This document shows, piece by piece, positions 25,611-36,209 of a stretch of 64,000 nucleotides of DNA. The stretch comes from Anaerolineae bacterium (GTDB lineage Bacteria; Chloroflexota; Anaerolineae; Aggregatilineales; Ch27). The position numbers and the translations under genes were made by a program. The stretch's first letter is position 1. Each line of letters starts with the position of its first letter. The notes under the pieces are model-generated. The model saw only the letters and a program-made list of their open reading frames with translations, was not told the DNA's origin and did no database searches. Where the stretch lies: assembly GCA_013178165.1 (NCBI GenBank), contig JABLXG010000001.1:408959-472958 (forward strand), given 5' to 3'.

Positions 25611-25634
25611 AAAAACGATTGCGCAAACGTTTTT
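25611..25634. promoter_or_regulatory. LacI-family operator
   Basis: A 24-bp near-perfect palindrome is centred on GC: left half AAAAACGATTGC, right half GCAAACGTTTTT, one mismatched pair. It resembles known LacI/PurR/CcpA-type sites with a central CG/GC step. It begins one base after the -10 element and covers the transcription start, so binding should block initiation. The adjacent LacI-family gene is the likely binder. Confidence 0.75.
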
Positions 25635-25698
25635 CTGTACAGGTCTACCCGCTTATTTTGTGCATTCTGTGACGATCGGATCAGCAGGAGCGGTGTCC

Positions 25699-26721
25699 GT
25701 GGCGACCATCCGGGACGTGGCCGAGCGGGCCGGGGTATCGGTCTCAACGGTGTCGCACGTGATCAATGGGACCCGCCGGGTGAGCCGGGAGACGCAGGAA
25801 CGCGTGCAGGCGGCAATGACCGCCCTGCATTACCAGCCCAATCGCCTGGCCCGCAGCCTGCGCAGCCGCCGCACCCAGACACTGGGCGTGCTGCTGCCCA
25901 ACAGTGCCAACCCGTTCTTTGCCCAAGTGCTGCTGGGGATTGAAGCGGCGGGGTACGATCACGGCTATAACGTCATCCTTGGCAACGCCAACGACGACCC
26001 CCGTCGCGAGTTAGCCTACCTGGATATCCTGCTTTCCAAGCAGGTGGACGGGGTGGTCCTGGTCTCCACGGGAGCCTACGGCGCGGCGCTGGACTTCCTG
26101 ATGGCGCATGATGCGCCGGTGGTGATGGTCGATCGTTCGCCGGGTGAGGCCTACGACTCCTTCCAGATCGATACGGTATTTGTGGAGAATACGCGCGGGG
26201 GGGTGCTGGCGACGGAATACCTGTTGCGGCTGGGGCATCGGGCTATCGGCTGCATCAGTGGGCCGTCGTTGCTGACCTCCAGTGCGGAGCGGGTGATCGG
26301 CTACCGGCAGGCGCTGATCGAAGCCGGGGTGGGCGTGGACGAAACGCTGATTGTCGCCGGTGACTTTCAGCACGAAAGCGGCTACCGGGCCTGCCGCGAA
26401 TTACTGGCCCGCCCGTCGCCGCCCACCGCCCTATTTGTCTGTAACGATCTGATGGCGGTTGGGGCGCTGTGCGCTGCACATGAGGCCGGTCTGCGCGTCC
26501 CGGAAGACATCTCGATCGTGGGCTTTGACGATATTCCGCTGGCGTCGTTCAGTGTGCCGCGCCTGACCACGGTCGCCCAGCCCGCCCGGCAACTTGGGGC
26601 GCGGGCAGTGGCGCTGCTGGTCTCCCGCCTGAAGGATCGCCAGTTGCCTGCCCGCCATGAACGCCTGCCGGTCCACCTGGTGGAGCGCGATTCCTGCCAG
26701 CGCTACAAAGGGAGAGAGTGA
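25699..26721 (+). CDS. rbsR: LacI-family transcriptional regulator (RbsR-like)
   Basis: 340 aa. The HTH (ATIRDVAERAGVSVSTVSHV) and hinge helix (YQPNRLARSLR) lie in residues 1-60. The rest is a ribose-binding-protein-like sensor domain (GVLLPNSANPFFAQV, DRSPG, GFDDIPLASF). The start is the GTG at 25699, eight bases after AGGAG; it gives the family-typical beginning at the HTH. Upstream in-frame GTGs lack a ribosome site. It is the first gene of the operon whose promoter carries the operator, so autoregulation is likely. The inducer is presumably the transported sugar. Confidence 0.88.
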   Translation: MATIRDVAERAGVSVSTVSHVINGTRRVSRETQERVQAAMTALHYQPNRLARSLRSRRTQTLGVLLPNSANPFFAQVLLGIEAAGYDHGYNVILGNANDDPRRELAYLDILLSKQVDGVVLVSTGAYGAALDFLMAHDAPVVMVDRSPGEAYDSFQIDTVFVENTRGGVLATEYLLRLGHRAIGCISGPSLLTSSAERVIGYRQALIEAGVGVDETLIVAGDFQHESGYRACRELLARPSPPTALFVCNDLMAVGALCAAHEAGLRVPEDISIVGFDDIPLASFSVPRLTTVAQPARQLGARAVALLVSRLKDRQLPARHERLPVHLVERDSCQRYKGRE

Positions 26722-26723
26722 TC

Positions 26724-27119
26724 GTGAAGAAGACTGGTCTGCTTAACCAGCCGCTTTCGGCGGTCATCGCCGGTCTGGGGCACACCGACATGCTGGTCAT
26801 CGGTGACGCCGGCCTGCCCATCCCCGCCGGGCCGCAGCGCATCGATCTGGCTGTCAGCGCGGGTGTCCCGCCTTTCCTGGAAGTCGTGCGCGCCGTGCTG
26901 GGGGAGATGGCCGTCCAGGGCGCGATCGTCGCTACCGAGATGGCCAGCGTCAGCCCGGCCATGCACGCTGCGCTCCGCGACATCCTGGGGGATATTCCTG
27001 TAGAAGTTGTGCCGCACGAAGTCTTCAAAGCCCGGACGCGGGAGGCGCGCGCCATCGTCCGCACGGGCGAATTCACGCCCTACGCCAATGTGATCCTGAT
27101 CGCGGGAGTGGTCTTCTGA
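26724..27119 (+). CDS. rbsD: D-ribose pyranase RbsD
   Basis: 131 aa. It interconverts pyranose and furanose forms of D-ribose. The N-terminus KKTGLLNQPLSAVIAGLGH contains the catalytic His region, and GDAGLPIP and the C-terminal RTGEFTPYANVILIAGV are typical. GTG 26724 was chosen (GGAGAG seven bases upstream, family-typical MKKTG start). The stop overlaps the permease start by one base. FucU-type mutarotases are related, so another sugar is possible. Confidence 0.9.
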   Translation: MKKTGLLNQPLSAVIAGLGHTDMLVIGDAGLPIPAGPQRIDLAVSAGVPPFLEVVRAVLGEMAVQGAIVATEMASVSPAMHAALRDILGDIPVEVVPHEVFKARTREARAIVRTGEFTPYANVILIAGVVF

Positions 27120-28078
27120 TGACGGCGATAACCATGCCGGGCACCCGGCGGCGGACGGACTGGCGGCTGTTCTTTCAGCGTTACGGGCTGTTTATGGTGT
27201 TCCTGCTGCTCTGCGCGGCGCTGACGCTGGCTTCAGACCGCTTTCTCACGGTTGATAACCTGCTGAACATCCTGCGCCAGTCGGCCATCAACGGCATTAT
27301 TTCGGTAGGGATGATGATGGTCATCCTGACGCGCGGCATCGATCTATCGGTAGGGTCGATTCTGGCCCTGGCGACGCTGATCACCGCCAGCATGGTGCAG
27401 GGCGGCGCAGAACCGGTGCTGGGGCTGCTGGTCTGTCTGGTTGTGGGCGGCGCACTGGGGCTGATCACTGGCCTGCTGGTCAGCGTGGTGCGCATCCCGC
27501 CGTTCATCGCCACGCTGGGCATGATGACCTTCGCCCGTGGGCTGGCCCTGGTCTATTCCGGCGGCCAGCCGATCACCGGGCTGGGCGATGGCTTCCGCCA
27601 GATCGGGACTGGTTTCCTCGGCCCGATCCCGATGCCGGTTGTGGTGGCGGCGGTGGTCTTTGTTGGGGGATACCTGTTGCTCAACCACACCACCCTGGGC
27701 CGCCATATCTTCGCCCTGGGCGACAACGAACGCGCCGCCTATGTTTCCGGCCTGCCTACCCGGCGCATCACGGCCTTTGTCTACGTGCTATCCGGTGTGC
27801 TTTCCGCGCTAGCGGGCGCGATCCTGGTCGCCCGGCTGAACTCGGCACAGCCGACGGCCGGCATGGGTTTTGAGTTTGATGCTATCGCCGCCGTGGTGGT
27901 AGGCGGTACCAGCTTTGATGGCGGCGAGGGCACGGTGCCCGGCACGCTGCTGGGCGTCCTGATCATCGGTGTCCTGAACAACGGCCTCAACCTGCTGAAC
28001 GTCCCGTCTTTCTATCAGGGGGTGGTGCAGGGCGCGGTCATTGCGCTGGCGCTGCTGCTGCACCGCCTCATCCGGTAA
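27119..28078 (+). CDS. rbsC: Ribose-type ABC transporter permease 1 (RbsC)
   Basis: 319 aa with 8-10 membrane helices of the BPD_transp_2 family. Typical motifs: SVGMMMVILTRGIDLSVGS, PPFIATLGMM, and GGTSFDGGEGTVPGTLLG near the end. It forms the membrane channel with RbsA ATPase. The ATGA-type overlap with rbsD implies coupled translation. A second, distinct permease lies at the operon end. Confidence 0.92.
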   Translation: MTAITMPGTRRRTDWRLFFQRYGLFMVFLLLCAALTLASDRFLTVDNLLNILRQSAINGIISVGMMMVILTRGIDLSVGSILALATLITASMVQGGAEPVLGLLVCLVVGGALGLITGLLVSVVRIPPFIATLGMMTFARGLALVYSGGQPITGLGDGFRQIGTGFLGPIPMPVVVAAVVFVGGYLLLNHTTLGRHIFALGDNERAAYVSGLPTRRITAFVYVLSGVLSALAGAILVARLNSAQPTAGMGFEFDAIAAVVVGGTSFDGGEGTVPGTLLGVLIIGVLNNGLNLLNVPSFYQGVVQGAVIALALLLHRLIR

Positions 28079-28183
28079 TCTCGTGTTGCCCGTTTGCCGG
28101 GAAAAGGAGGTGCCTGGCGCCTGAATGTTGTTGACGATTTTCGGGCCTGTTCTTCACCTCAAAATAGGTTCAAAAGGAGTAGC

Positions 28184-29905
28184 ATGATGACACGCCGAAT
28201 TGCTGCAGTAATGCTGGTTCTCGCGTTGCTGGTCGCCCCGCTGGCCGTGGTTTCCGGCCAGGAGGGGTATACCCTGGGTCTGTCGCTCTCGACGTTAAAC
28301 AATCCGTTCTTTGTGACGCTACGCGATGGTGCGCAGGCGGCGGCTGACGCGCTGGGGGTCGAGCTGGTCGTGGTTGACTCGCAGGACGACCCGGCGACCG
28401 AAGCGGCCAATATGGAAGACCTGATCGCCCAGGGCGTGGACGCGATCCTGGTCAACCCGACCGATGCAGACGCGATTGTACCGTCGATCCTGGCGGCCAA
28501 CGCGGCGGGCATCCCGGTCTTCACGATTGACCGCGGCGCGGCGGGCGGCGAGGTGGTCAGCCATATCGCTTCTGATAACGTCGCTGGCGGCACCATGGCC
28601 GGGCGCTTCCTGTGCAAGCTGCTGGGCGGCCAGGGCAAGGTGGTGGAGCTGGAAGGCATCGCCGGGACGTCGGCGGCGCGGGATCGTGGCGCGGGCTTCA
28701 ACGCTTACCTGAGCGAATCGTGCCCCGGTCTGGAAGTGGTGGCGCGGCAGACGGCCAACTTCAACCGTGCTGAAGGCCTGAGCGTGTTCGAGAATATCCT
28801 GCAGGCCGAGCCGGAGATTGATGGCGTCTTCGCCCACAACGACGAGATGATCCTGGGCGCGATTGAGGCCGCGACGGCGGCGGGCCGCGCTGCGGACATC
28901 AAGTTTGTTGGCTTTGACGCGATCGATGACGCGGTAGCGGCGGTCCAGGCCGGTACGCTGGCGGCGACGGTCGCTCAGCAGCCCGCGCTGATGGGCGACC
29001 TGGGCGTACGGACTGCGGTGGCCTACCTGAACGGCGAGACGGTTGAGGCGTACATCCCGGTGGCGCTGCGGCTGGTGCAGAAGCTGACGCTCGGTCTGTC
29101 GCTCTCGACGTTAAACAATCCGTTCTTTGTGACGCTGCGCGATGGTGCGCAGGCGGCGGCTGACGCGCTGGGTACGGTTGAGCTGGTTGTGGTTGACTCG
29201 CAGGACGACCCGGCGACCGAAGCGGCCAATATGGAGGACCTGATCGCCCAGGGCGTGGACGCGATCCTGGTCAACCCGACCGATGCTGACGCGATCGTGC
29301 CGTCGATCCTGGCGGCCAACGCGGCGGGCATCCCGGTCTTCACGATTGACCGCGGCGCGGCGGGCGGCGAGGTGGTCAGCCATATCGCTTCCGATAACGT
29401 GGCCGGTGGCCGGCTGGCGGGCGAGTTCCTGTGCAACGCCCTCGGCGGCCAGGGCAAGGTGGTGGAGCTGGAAGGCATCGCCGGGACGTCGGCGGCGCGG
29501 GATCGTGGCGCGGGCTTCAACGCTTACCTGAGCGAATCGTGCCCCGGTCTGGAAGTGGTGGCGCGGCAGACGGCCAACTTCAACCGCGCTGAGGGCCTGA
29601 GCGTGTTCGAGAACATCCTGCAGGCTGAGGCCGAAATCGATGGCGTCTTCGCCCACAACGACGAGATGATCCTGGGCGCGATTGAGGCGGCCACGGCTGC
29701 CGGGCGTGAAGGTATCGTCTTCGTCGGCTTCGACGCGATCGATGACGCGGTAGCGGCGGTCCAGGCCGGTACGCTGGCGGCGACTATCGCTCAGCAGCCC
29801 GCGCTGATGGGCGAACTGGGCGTCATGACCGCAGCGGCTTACCTGGGTGGCGAGGAAGTCCCGGCGTCGATCCCGGTGGCGCTCAGCCTGGTGACGGCGG
29901 AGTAG
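28184..29905 (+). CDS. rbsB: Tandemly duplicated ribose-type substrate-binding protein
   Basis: 573 aa, about twice the usual ~300. A signal peptide (residues 1-~25, ending VVSGQ) is followed by two full RbsB-like periplasmic-binding domains, residues 31-302 and 303-573. Each begins LGLSLSTLNNPFFVTLRDG and ends with a PALMG-L..ALxLV segment. Both keep DSQDD, NPTDADAIVP, TIDRGA, HNDEMILGA and FVGFDAIDD. There is no linker and no second signal peptide. It should be a single secreted, bivalent receptor for the RbsAC transporter. RBS AAAAGGAG precedes ATG 28184; 28187 is also possible. A GC hairpin follows the stop. Confidence 0.9.
   Translation: MMTRRIAAVMLVLALLVAPLAVVSGQEGYTLGLSLSTLNNPFFVTLRDGAQAAADALGVELVVVDSQDDPATEAANMEDLIAQGVDAILVNPTDADAIVPSILAANAAGIPVFTIDRGAAGGEVVSHIASDNVAGGTMAGRFLCKLLGGQGKVVELEGIAGTSAARDRGAGFNAYLSESCPGLEVVARQTANFNRAEGLSVFENILQAEPEIDGVFAHNDEMILGAIEAATAAGRAADIKFVGFDAIDDAVAAVQAGTLAATVAQQPALMGDLGVRTAVAYLNGETVEAYIPVALRLVQKLTLGLSLSTLNNPFFVTLRDGAQAAADALGTVELVVVDSQDDPATEAANMEDLIAQGVDAILVNPTDADAIVPSILAANAAGIPVFTIDRGAAGGEVVSHIASDNVAGGRLAGEFLCNALGGQGKVVELEGIAGTSAARDRGAGFNAYLSESCPGLEVVARQTANFNRAEGLSVFENILQAEAEIDGVFAHNDEMILGAIEAATAAGREGIVFVGFDAIDDAVAAVQAGTLAATIAQQPALMGELGVMTAAAYLGGEEVPASIPVALSLVTAE
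28274..29089 (+). repeat. Tandem repeat unit 1 in the binding-protein gene
   Basis: This 816-bp unit is directly followed by a second unit of the same length. The units are near-identical at DNA level, with long identical stretches including synonymous sites, for example around 28625-28760 against 29444-29579. They differ by one inserted codon (LGT-V) and one deleted codon (AGRAADIK versus AGREGIV), which cancel. Confidence 0.95.
29090..29905 (+). repeat. Tandem repeat unit 2 in the binding-protein gene
   Basis: Second 816-bp copy, encoding the C-terminal binding domain and the stop codon. Divergence from unit 1 is scattered and mostly synonymous, with a cluster near 29400-29450 (GRLAGEFLCNAL versus GTMAGRFLCKLL). 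This suggests recent duplication or continued gene conversion. Confidence 0.95.
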
Positions 29906-29930
29906 CCAGTCGTCCCGAACGTTGGCGCGC

Positions 29931-29954
29931 GGGGGCGGTCTGCGGGCCGCCCCC
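29931..29954 (+). terminator. Intercistronic GC hairpin after the binding-protein gene
   Basis: An 8-bp perfect stem GGGGGCGG / CCGCCCCC with an 8-nt loop has no U-run. In ABC operons such hairpins stabilise the upstream binding-protein mRNA and reduce read-through to the transporter genes (general knowledge), which fits its place before rbsA. Confidence 0.6.
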
Positions 29955-29997
29955 GCCGAATCGACTATCCGGATGGTAAGGTAACGGACGGGCAGCC

Positions 29998-31542
29998 ATG
30001 AGCGAGGCGCAACCGCTGCTGCAGATGCAGCGGATTTCCAAGACATTCCCCGGCGTGCAGGCCCTCAAGCAGGTTGACCTGACGGTTGACCCCGGGGAAA
30101 TCCTGGCCCTGGTGGGGGAAAACGGGGCGGGCAAGAGCACCCTGGTGCGCATCCTGAACGGCGTCTTCCTGCCTGACGCCGATTCCGGGCCGATTCTCTG
30201 GAATGGCCGGGCGGTGACCATTCATTCGCCGCACGACGCCCAGGCGCTGGGCATTAGCATGATCCACCAGGAACTGGCCCTGATCCCATACCTGGATGTG
30301 GGCAAGAACATCTACCTGGGGCGGGAACCGGCTGGCGCAGTGCCGGGGACAGTCGACTGGCAGCGCCTGTATGCCCAGGCGCGAGTCCAGCTTGACCGCC
30401 TGAACCTGGAGATTGACCCGCGTACGGAGGTGCGTTTCCTGCCACTGGCGCAGCGCCAGATGGTCGAGGTGGCCAAGGCGCTTTCCCTGGATGCACGCCT
30501 GATTGTCATGGACGAGCCGACCTCGTCGCTGACCGACCGCGAGGTGGAAACGCTCTTTGACCAGATGCGTGCGCTGAAGGCGCAGGGGGTTTCGGTCATC
30601 TTCATCTCCCACCGGCTGGAAGAGATCTTCGCCATTGCCGATCGGGTGACTGTCCTGCGGGATGGCGAACTGGTGGGGACGGAGCCGGTGGCTGGCCTGA
30701 CCGAGGAAAAGGTCATCCGCATGATGGTCGGGCGCGAGTTGACCGATATTTACGAGCGCAGCGGGCGCACGGACAGCAGGGACCCGGTACTGGAGGTGGA
30801 AGGGCTGTCCTCCCACGGCGCAATTGAAGACATCAGCTTCAAGTTGTACCGGGGCGAGATCCTGGGGGTGGCCGGGCTGGTCGGGGCGGGGCGGACGGAA
30901 CTGGCTGAGACGATCTTCGGCCTGCGCCCCGCGCACGCTGGCGTCATCCGCCTGGACGGCCAGCCAGTGACGATCCGGCGTCCGGCGCAGGCCATCGCCC
31001 AGGGTATTGGCTTTGTGCCGGAAGATCGCAAGGCACAGGGGCTGTTCCTGCGCATGGGGGTTGGCGAAAATATTGTGATGGCCGTGCTGCGGCAGCTGAC
31101 ACGCCTGGGCCTGATCCAGGGCGGGCGGGCGGAGAGCATCGCCCGCGATTTTGTGGCCCGGCTGGACATCCGCACGCCATCCATCCAGCAGCGGGTGCGC
31201 AACCTGAGCGGCGGCAACCAGCAGAAGGTGGTCATCGCCAAATGGCTGACGCTCAAGCCGCGGGTGCTGATCCTGGACGAGCCGACGCGCGGCATTGACG
31301 TGGGCGCCAAGGCGGAGATTTACCACCTGATGAACGATCTGGCTGCGCAGGGGGTAGGCATTCTGATGATCTCGTCCGAATTGCCGGAAGTGCTGGGCGT
31401 CAGCGACCGGGTGCTGGTCATGCATGAAGGGCGGCTGACCGGGGAATTCGATCCTCGTACGGCCACCCAGGATGACATCATGAGCGCGGCTACCGGCAGC
31501 GCCGCCGGGTATAACGCCAACGGTGGGGGGAAGGGCCTATGA
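29998..31542 (+). CDS. rbsA: Ribose-type ABC transporter ATPase (RbsA)
   Basis: 514 aa with two fused nucleotide-binding domains, as usual for sugar CUT2 ATPases. The first has GENGAGKSTLVRI, a Q-loop (HQELALIP), the signature-like LPLAQRQM and MDEPTSSL. The second has the customary degenerate P-loop GLVGAGRTEL, with LSGGNQQKV and LDEPTRGIDVG. It energises the permeases encoded on either side. The stop overlaps the next start by four bases. Confidence 0.94.
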   Translation: MSEAQPLLQMQRISKTFPGVQALKQVDLTVDPGEILALVGENGAGKSTLVRILNGVFLPDADSGPILWNGRAVTIHSPHDAQALGISMIHQELALIPYLDVGKNIYLGREPAGAVPGTVDWQRLYAQARVQLDRLNLEIDPRTEVRFLPLAQRQMVEVAKALSLDARLIVMDEPTSSLTDREVETLFDQMRALKAQGVSVIFISHRLEEIFAIADRVTVLRDGELVGTEPVAGLTEEKVIRMMVGRELTDIYERSGRTDSRDPVLEVEGLSSHGAIEDISFKLYRGEILGVAGLVGAGRTELAETIFGLRPAHAGVIRLDGQPVTIRRPAQAIAQGIGFVPEDRKAQGLFLRMGVGENIVMAVLRQLTRLGLIQGGRAESIARDFVARLDIRTPSIQQRVRNLSGGNQQKVVIAKWLTLKPRVLILDEPTRGIDVGAKAEIYHLMNDLAAQGVGILMISSELPEVLGVSDRVLVMHEGRLTGEFDPRTATQDDIMSAATGSAAGYNANGGGKGL

Positions 31543-32513
31543 CCACAGTGACAGGCGTCCAGGCCCGGCGGGCCATCTTTGCCAGCTGGCTGCGGCGCGG
31601 GACGGTGTTCATCATCCTGTTAACGCTGGTGGTGTTCTTTTCGCTGGCGTCGGATCGATTTCTGCAGTCGCGCAATCTGGTCAACATCCTGGTGCAAAAC
31701 GCGCCGGTGATCGTCATGGCGGTCGGCATGACGATGGCCATGCTGGTCGGCGGGATCGACCTGTCGGTAGGGTCGGTGGCGGCGCTGGCCGGGGCTATCT
31801 CCGCCGGGCTGATCGTGCGCGACGGCCTGTCGGTTTACGCCGGTATGCTGGTCGGGCTGGTGGTGGGCCTGGCCATCGGATTGCTCAATGGCGTGCTGGT
31901 GGTCTACGGCAAGTTGCCGCCGTTCGTGGCCACGCTGGCTACCATGGGCATTGCCCGCGGCCTGACGCTGGTTTATACCGAAGGCCGCCCGATCTCCGGC
32001 ATGGGGGATGCCTACACCTTCTGGGGGTCGGGGGTAGTGGCGGAAGTGCCGGTTCCGGTGATCGTCTGGCTGGTGATCGTGGCGCTGGCCTATTTGCTGC
32101 TGACCCAGACGCGCTTTGGCCTGCACGTTTACGCCATTGGTGGCGGCGAGGAGACGGCGCGGCTGGCCGGTGTGGCGGTCAACCGCGTCAAGCTGCTGAC
32201 CTACGGGATCAGCGGGTTGCTAGCCGGGTTGGCCGGGTTACTGCTGACAGCACGGCTGTGGTCGGCCCAGCCACAGGTGGCAGTCGGCTTCGAACTGAAC
32301 GCAATTGCGGCGGCAGTGCTGGGCGGGGTTAGCCTGTTCGGCGGCGTGGGCAGCGTGCTGGGCGCAGTGGTTGGCGCGCTCATCGTTGGCGTATTGGGCA
32401 ACGGCATGAACCTGCTGCGTGTGGCCTCCTACCCGCAGCAGGTGATCCAGGGTATCGTGCTCGTCCTGGCGGTGGCCGTCGATATGTACACCAAGCGGCT
32501 GGAGAATCGTTGA
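31539..32513 (+). CDS. Ribose-type ABC transporter permease 2
   Basis: 324 aa, BPD_transp_2 family, clearly homologous to but distinct from the permease at 27119. Motifs: VGMTMAMLVGGIDLSVGS, PPFVATLATMGIARGL, GGVSLFGGVGSVLGA. It is translationally coupled to rbsA by an ATGA overlap. Two permeases with one ATPase suggest a heteromeric channel or two alternative transporters sharing RbsA. No ribokinase follows; the operon ends at the terminator. Confidence 0.92.
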   Translation: MTTVTGVQARRAIFASWLRRGTVFIILLTLVVFFSLASDRFLQSRNLVNILVQNAPVIVMAVGMTMAMLVGGIDLSVGSVAALAGAISAGLIVRDGLSVYAGMLVGLVVGLAIGLLNGVLVVYGKLPPFVATLATMGIARGLTLVYTEGRPISGMGDAYTFWGSGVVAEVPVPVIVWLVIVALAYLLLTQTRFGLHVYAIGGGEETARLAGVAVNRVKLLTYGISGLLAGLAGLLLTARLWSAQPQVAVGFELNAIAAAVLGGVSLFGGVGSVLGAVVGALIVGVLGNGMNLLRVASYPQQVIQGIVLVLAVAVDMYTKRLENR

Positions 32514-32536
32514 CCTGCTTTCCGCTGGAGGTCAGA

Positions 32537-32569
32537 AAAAGGGCGCACCCCTGTGACGTGCGCCCTTTT
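32537..32569. terminator. Strong bidirectional intrinsic terminator
   Basis: AAAAGGGCGCAC (32537-32548) pairs perfectly with GTGCGCCCTTTT (32558-32569) around a 9-nt loop. This gives an A/U-flanked 12-bp stem usable from both the rbs operon (+) and lacZ (-). Confidence 0.9.
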
Positions 32570-32592
32570 GAGTCGGTGGTTGGCCCGCCAGA

Positions 32593-35823
<3,231 letters not shown>

Positions 35824-35882
35824 CGCCCCGGCCCGCTTATCCGCATGAGTGCGGGCGGGGGCGCAGAGCAAAGAAATCTCTC

Positions 35883-35911
35883 TTGACAAAGCCGCCCGTC
35901 CTGTGTACCCT
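35883..35911 (+). promoter_or_regulatory. Promoter of the pyr operon
   Basis: A perfect TTGACA (35883-35888), a 17-base spacer and TACCCT (35906-35911). The predicted start is near 35918, giving a leader of about 290 nt before pyrB. Confidence 0.7.
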
Positions 35912-35917
35912 GAAAGT

Positions 35918-35942
35918 CCAGGGCCAGCGGCTCTGGTTTTTT
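35918..35942 (+). promoter_or_regulatory. 5'-terminal hairpin followed by U6 in the pyr leader
   Basis: CCAGGGCC pairs with GGCTCTGG (one G-U pair, loop AGC), followed by TTTTTT at 35937-35942. It looks like an intrinsic terminator but begins at the predicted +1, which is too early for ordinary termination. It may stabilise the 5' end or act as an early U-tract pause. If the real promoter is further upstream, it could be a first attenuator. Confidence 0.45.
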
Positions 35943-35961
35943 GCGCCTGCCACCTGGCAGG

Positions 35962-36162
35962 ATGCCAGGCCAATGCCCCACAGCGACGTATCGTTATCGC
36001 CGGGATGCCAGCAGGATGAAGATTCGGCCAGGGTCAACGGTGTTGCGCACGCGGGTGCAACCGCCGGCGCTCCGGAACAGCGTGGAGGGGCGCCAGCGCC
36101 GCGCTTTGCCGTTGATCGCCGGACCGGCGTCCACCGCCAGACTTTCAGGCTCTTGTTCGTGA
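35962..36162 (+). CDS. Possible leader ORF of the pyr operon
   Basis: A 66-codon ORF from ATG 35962. Its stop TGA (36160-36162) lies two bases before the attenuator stem. It is Arg-rich with no domain. The position suggests a translated leader whose ribosome could affect the terminator fold, loosely like E. coli pyrL. In GC-rich DNA an ORF of this length can arise by chance, and no strong ribosome site is visible. Confidence 0.25.
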   Translation: MPGQCPTATYRYRRDASRMKIRPGSTVLRTRVQPPALRNSVEGRQRRALPLIAGPASTARLSGSCS

Positions 36163-36164
36163 TC

Positions 36165-36189
36165 AAGCCACCCGCGGGGTGGCTTTTTT
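36165..36189 (+). terminator. Intrinsic terminator (attenuator) before pyrB
   Basis: AAGCCACCC-GCG-GGGTGGCTT forms a 9-bp perfect stem with a 3-nt loop, then TTTT; the whole U-run is six. It lies between the pyr promoter and the pyrB ribosome site (GGGAGG, 36192-36197). An alternative upstream pairing, GGC..TTG (36148-36155) with CAAGCC (36164-36169), would break its 5' arm, so an antiterminator is possible. Confidence 0.75.
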
Positions 36190-36209
36190 ATGGGAGGTCA
36201 CCAGTTTCC

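Noticed and set aside
35914..35936. AGTCCAGGGCC...GGCT compared with the PyrR-binding loop
   Set aside because: Only the first bases match the AGUCCNGNGAGGCU-type consensus; the purine-rich loop is missing and the segment is better explained as a simple hairpin.
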